This document shows positions 62,901 to 64,000 of a DNA stretch of 64,000 nucleotides, piece after piece. The notes below the pieces were generated by a model that was not told where the DNA came from, made no database searches, and worked only from the letters and a program-made list of their open reading frames with translations. The stretch is from a virus, in the IMG/VR virus record IMGVR_UViG_3300043409_003117, positions 1 to 64,000 of that record, one strand, 5' to 3'. Within the stretch, counting starts at the first letter, position 1, and each line of letters opens with the position of its first letter. Made by a program: the position numbers and the translations under genes.

Positions 62901-64000
62901 GACTTAACTGCACTCGCTAATCCAACAATTGAAGAGGTATTAAATTATTTACAAAATACTTCTGCACCAGGATTATCTAACTATTCATATCAAATAATTG
63001 AAACAACGTTTGGGCCTAGTGCACTTCCTCTTAGTCGAATAAAAGCAACTGCTACCTATCAGGATCCACAAAATCATTCAATTATTAAATTAATATCTAT
63101 TGTAACCGGATTAGATTCAAGCCTGAATAAATGGACTCCAAGTTCTGCTAATTTAACAATATCATCAACTGATCCATTAATATATGGCCCATCTAGTTTA
63201 CCTCAAACTGTATATGGCCCATCTAGTGTACCAGTACCTGCAATAACTGATGGAGAATATACATTAACTGACTTTGGCGGTTCTGAAACTCTATATGGTA
63301 ATACATATTTAGCAGTAGGCGACCGATTAAGAATTCAAAATGATAATGGCGACTATATAGAAGGAACTATTACTCAAATGACAGTTGGCCAAACTGTTAT
63401 TATAATTGATGAAGCTCACGGAGCAGGTATCCTATCTGATTTTAACCTATTTTTAATTGATACAGTATATACGTTTAATAAACCAGTATCAGTATTTAAT
63501 CAAACTGAAATTGATAAAATTCAACAGAATTTATTACAAACAAATTTAAGAATTGATGAAGATCTATTATTTTTAGACTGTCCATTTGATGATTGCCTAC
63601 AGACCTTAAACCCATATACTCCAGCTGCTGCCTCTAATATTAATTATTGGATTGATAAAGGCTTTGTTAAATATGATAATTCAGAAACCAGCCCATCGTC
63701 TATTCCAGCAAGTCAAACTGGTTATTTACCATCAAATTATGATGAAAATTCATTTAATTTAAGTAATATTAAATTAACATATGGTTCATTAATTGTTCCT
63801 TTACATCATCCTATTTTTATTACTATTGCAAACTTAGTTTCAAATATTGAAACTGTATGGACTTTAAAATTAAATAATGAACTTATTGTAAAAGTTATTT
63901 CAACATCTTATTTTATATGGAGATTTACTAAACCTGGTACTTATACACTTGACATTGACTCAGTTGATACTAGAGGAAATCACTCAATTTCAAATTCTAG
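59991..64000 (+). CDS. Giant baseplate/tail protein (gp7-like position), 3' end outside the window
   Basis: An open frame from the ATG at 59991 continues past the window end and gives at least 1336 residues. Residues 1-165 are beta-rich. Residues 170-260 contain ALLLKDYDLKEALADYKELN and GLLNILSLMGYRDVLRVKEYW, which I associate with baseplate wedge proteins. Residues about 420-520 form a domain homologous to the major capsid insertion. Two small modules start VGDYIKV and VGDRLRI, and PKD-like Ig domains occur near 750-800 (HTGEYTIEVRAYDMSGAVSN) and at the end (PGTYTLDIDSVDTRGNH). A 30-base tandem duplication at 63181-63240 encodes YGPSS twice. Role as a wedge or fibre-connecting protein is inferred. 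Confidence 0.7.
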   Translation, partial: MNIDNLVFFDKNGESYNFGRSSSGNWEGADYFLPISLELYDCSNIFILENTNGVYTFPKMESGSSFEVKWKTANNKTNLFLFNVLVEGTGTAAYNYLEKQEYITINHSDFGQAGTLALTYPLQLNIAFTPSDEIAYARVLQIYYKTTTDSTLVLELTVYGEGEGEDERLRIWLANFGIKFNRQDALLLKDYDLKEALADYKELNAVRKLILVNRDQIYPYIGTYKGLLNILSLMGYRDVLRVKEYWRDIDPNSSYYNKFAMVDFTDLLDSTEDTTFDLVDQNNQIKTGGKFEKTEFLALTYQFSKAGDTYDDDGLPNVITTTDFTVNEIFFKLHGVVVKLKDEIIPINVVIKDIIGEFIYFEKFNIRYWIDETTIESFSLSDEYQINIVEPADYVSSYNYTLDTPVISKKIKLSSPLNPAILVGQYILPEASSQYGLLKFQFVRKSKIDGLPILKVLTSNTNTTGLFNDYQDLQTIAGAVAALDNVQHDGTRIDTGSDATGSITQPWLGFGGINGMTATLIADSEQNIVDTIQNANSNYLKIRDLKPLYRKANGVSIFPETSFNLGLIDPYDDSQFYSVDKKDTLIQTISDYYSTLKSFIFEYPNSVSPLDQGDDTSDKIGCPIVLEAYVPDLTLQQLDGIQFIDFITVAATTSSSTNTIGTGLKYFSCATIQPFAVGDYIKVYQSANYTNYMIGRITEINPPSMSGNTILIDVYSYNGEGTLTGWTVQLIDRHFTINNLKYKNVYEIEWIITGPQEYRFEWRTSTLGTSKIPHILPHTGEYTIEVRAYDMSGAVSNQFRKITVSPDQPIIQVFTKISDKFRYDFKNLDNVTIGDLADSPLYYPYLNVINSEISSISNHYLDWNTYSNYYGVGANHNDIKLSTTGNSLIPYSQSTETIKNSWGTGSANGQATISNYLTASLGDLYYVNFSNFGLTADQLDGFYITLRGEDYQYNLNSNLVAIKFGGFDEIDLTALANPTIEEVLNYLQNTSAPGLSNYSYQIIETTFGPSALPLSRIKATATYQDPQNHSIIKLISIVTGLDSSLNKWTPSSANLTISSTDPLIYGPSSLPQTVYGPSSVPVPAITDGEYTLTDFGGSETLYGNTYLAVGDRLRIQNDNGDYIEGTITQMTVGQTVIIIDEAHGAGILSDFNLFLIDTVYTFNKPVSVFNQTEIDKIQQNLLQTNLRIDEDLLFLDCPFDDCLQTLNPYTPAAASNINYWIDKGFVKYDNSETSPSSIPASQTGYLPSNYDENSFNLSNIKLTYGSLIVPLHHPIFITIANLVSNIETVWTLKLNNELIVKVISTSYFIWRFTKPGTYTLDIDSVDTRGNHSISNS
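61248..61550 (+). repeat. Segment homologous to the major capsid insertion domain (22693-22992)
   Basis: Residues 420-520 of the giant tail protein match capsid residues 169-268. Examples are KFQFVRKSKIDGLPILKVLT against KFQFVGKSRIDGLPILKVVT (17 of 20 identical) and the PWLGFGG and GMT blocks. The DNA shares an exact 27-base run (22783-22809 and 61332-61358). Confidence 0.9.

Overview
The window is a segment of a large, AT-rich, T4-like contractile-tailed phage genome. Recognisable T4 core genes include prohead protease, major capsid protein, tail sheath and tube, baseplate genes, a gp32-type SSB, UvsX, a gp41-type helicase, gp46/gp47, RNase H, a gp43-type DNA polymerase part and a gp55-type late sigma factor. 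The host is most likely a member of Bacteroidota. The evidence is A-rich rather than Shine-Dalgarno-like leaders, frequent TTG starts, a small Hc1 (histone H1-like) protein and a DUF5522 protein, both of which I associate with that phylum. This host call is an inference. No portal, terminase, integrase, tRNA or CRISPR array was seen.

Layout. (1) 1-8947, plus strand: a putative ADP-ribosyltransferase with a capsid-targeting-like N-terminus, small unknowns, then baseplate genes (large structural protein, gp53-like, gp27-like hub, Pro-rich repeat protein, gp5-like spike). (2) 8944-19152, minus strand: a 12-gene sugar island (seven glycosyltransferase-like genes, aminotransferase, acetyltransferase, methyltransferase, SDR, PhyH dioxygenase). 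(3) 19235-27203, plus strand: head and tube genes (DnaJ-like, protease-scaffold fusion, major capsid protein, basic internal protein, unknowns, tail tube). (4) 27269-39198, minus strand: nucleotide metabolism, recombination and replication. (5) 39387-42440, plus strand: tail sheath. (6) 42584-58521, minus strand: co-chaperonin, RNase H, SSB, Hc1-like, class II ribonucleotide reductase, S1-like protein, a 1718-residue structural protein, GroEL and an exonuclease. (7) 58777-64000, plus strand: RuvC-like resolvase, late sigma factor and a very large tail/baseplate protein running off the end.

How it fits together. A T4-type late promoter motif (core TAAATAA; the 14-mer TCGCTAATAAATAA occurs exactly three times) precedes several structural genes and matches the gp55-like sigma factor. 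A second motif (TTAGTATAwTTwA) lies before several minus-strand replication genes. The head module looks self-sufficient for folding (DnaJ-like, GroES, GroEL) and proteolytic maturation. The protease is fused to a scaffold of eleven 14-residue repeats, nearly all carrying a protease-like [ILV]-[AG]-E site, and several proteins begin with a T4-type capsid-targeting peptide.

Most notable observations: a roughly 100-residue domain shared by the major capsid protein and the giant tail protein, including an exact 27-base match; the protease-scaffold fusion with repeated cleavage-like sites; the predicted capsid cargo set, including an Alt-like ADP-ribosyltransferase; a thymidylate-synthase-family enzyme with the Asp typical of dCMP hydroxymethylase; a split DNA polymerase; and a SET-domain-like protein between gp46 and gp47.
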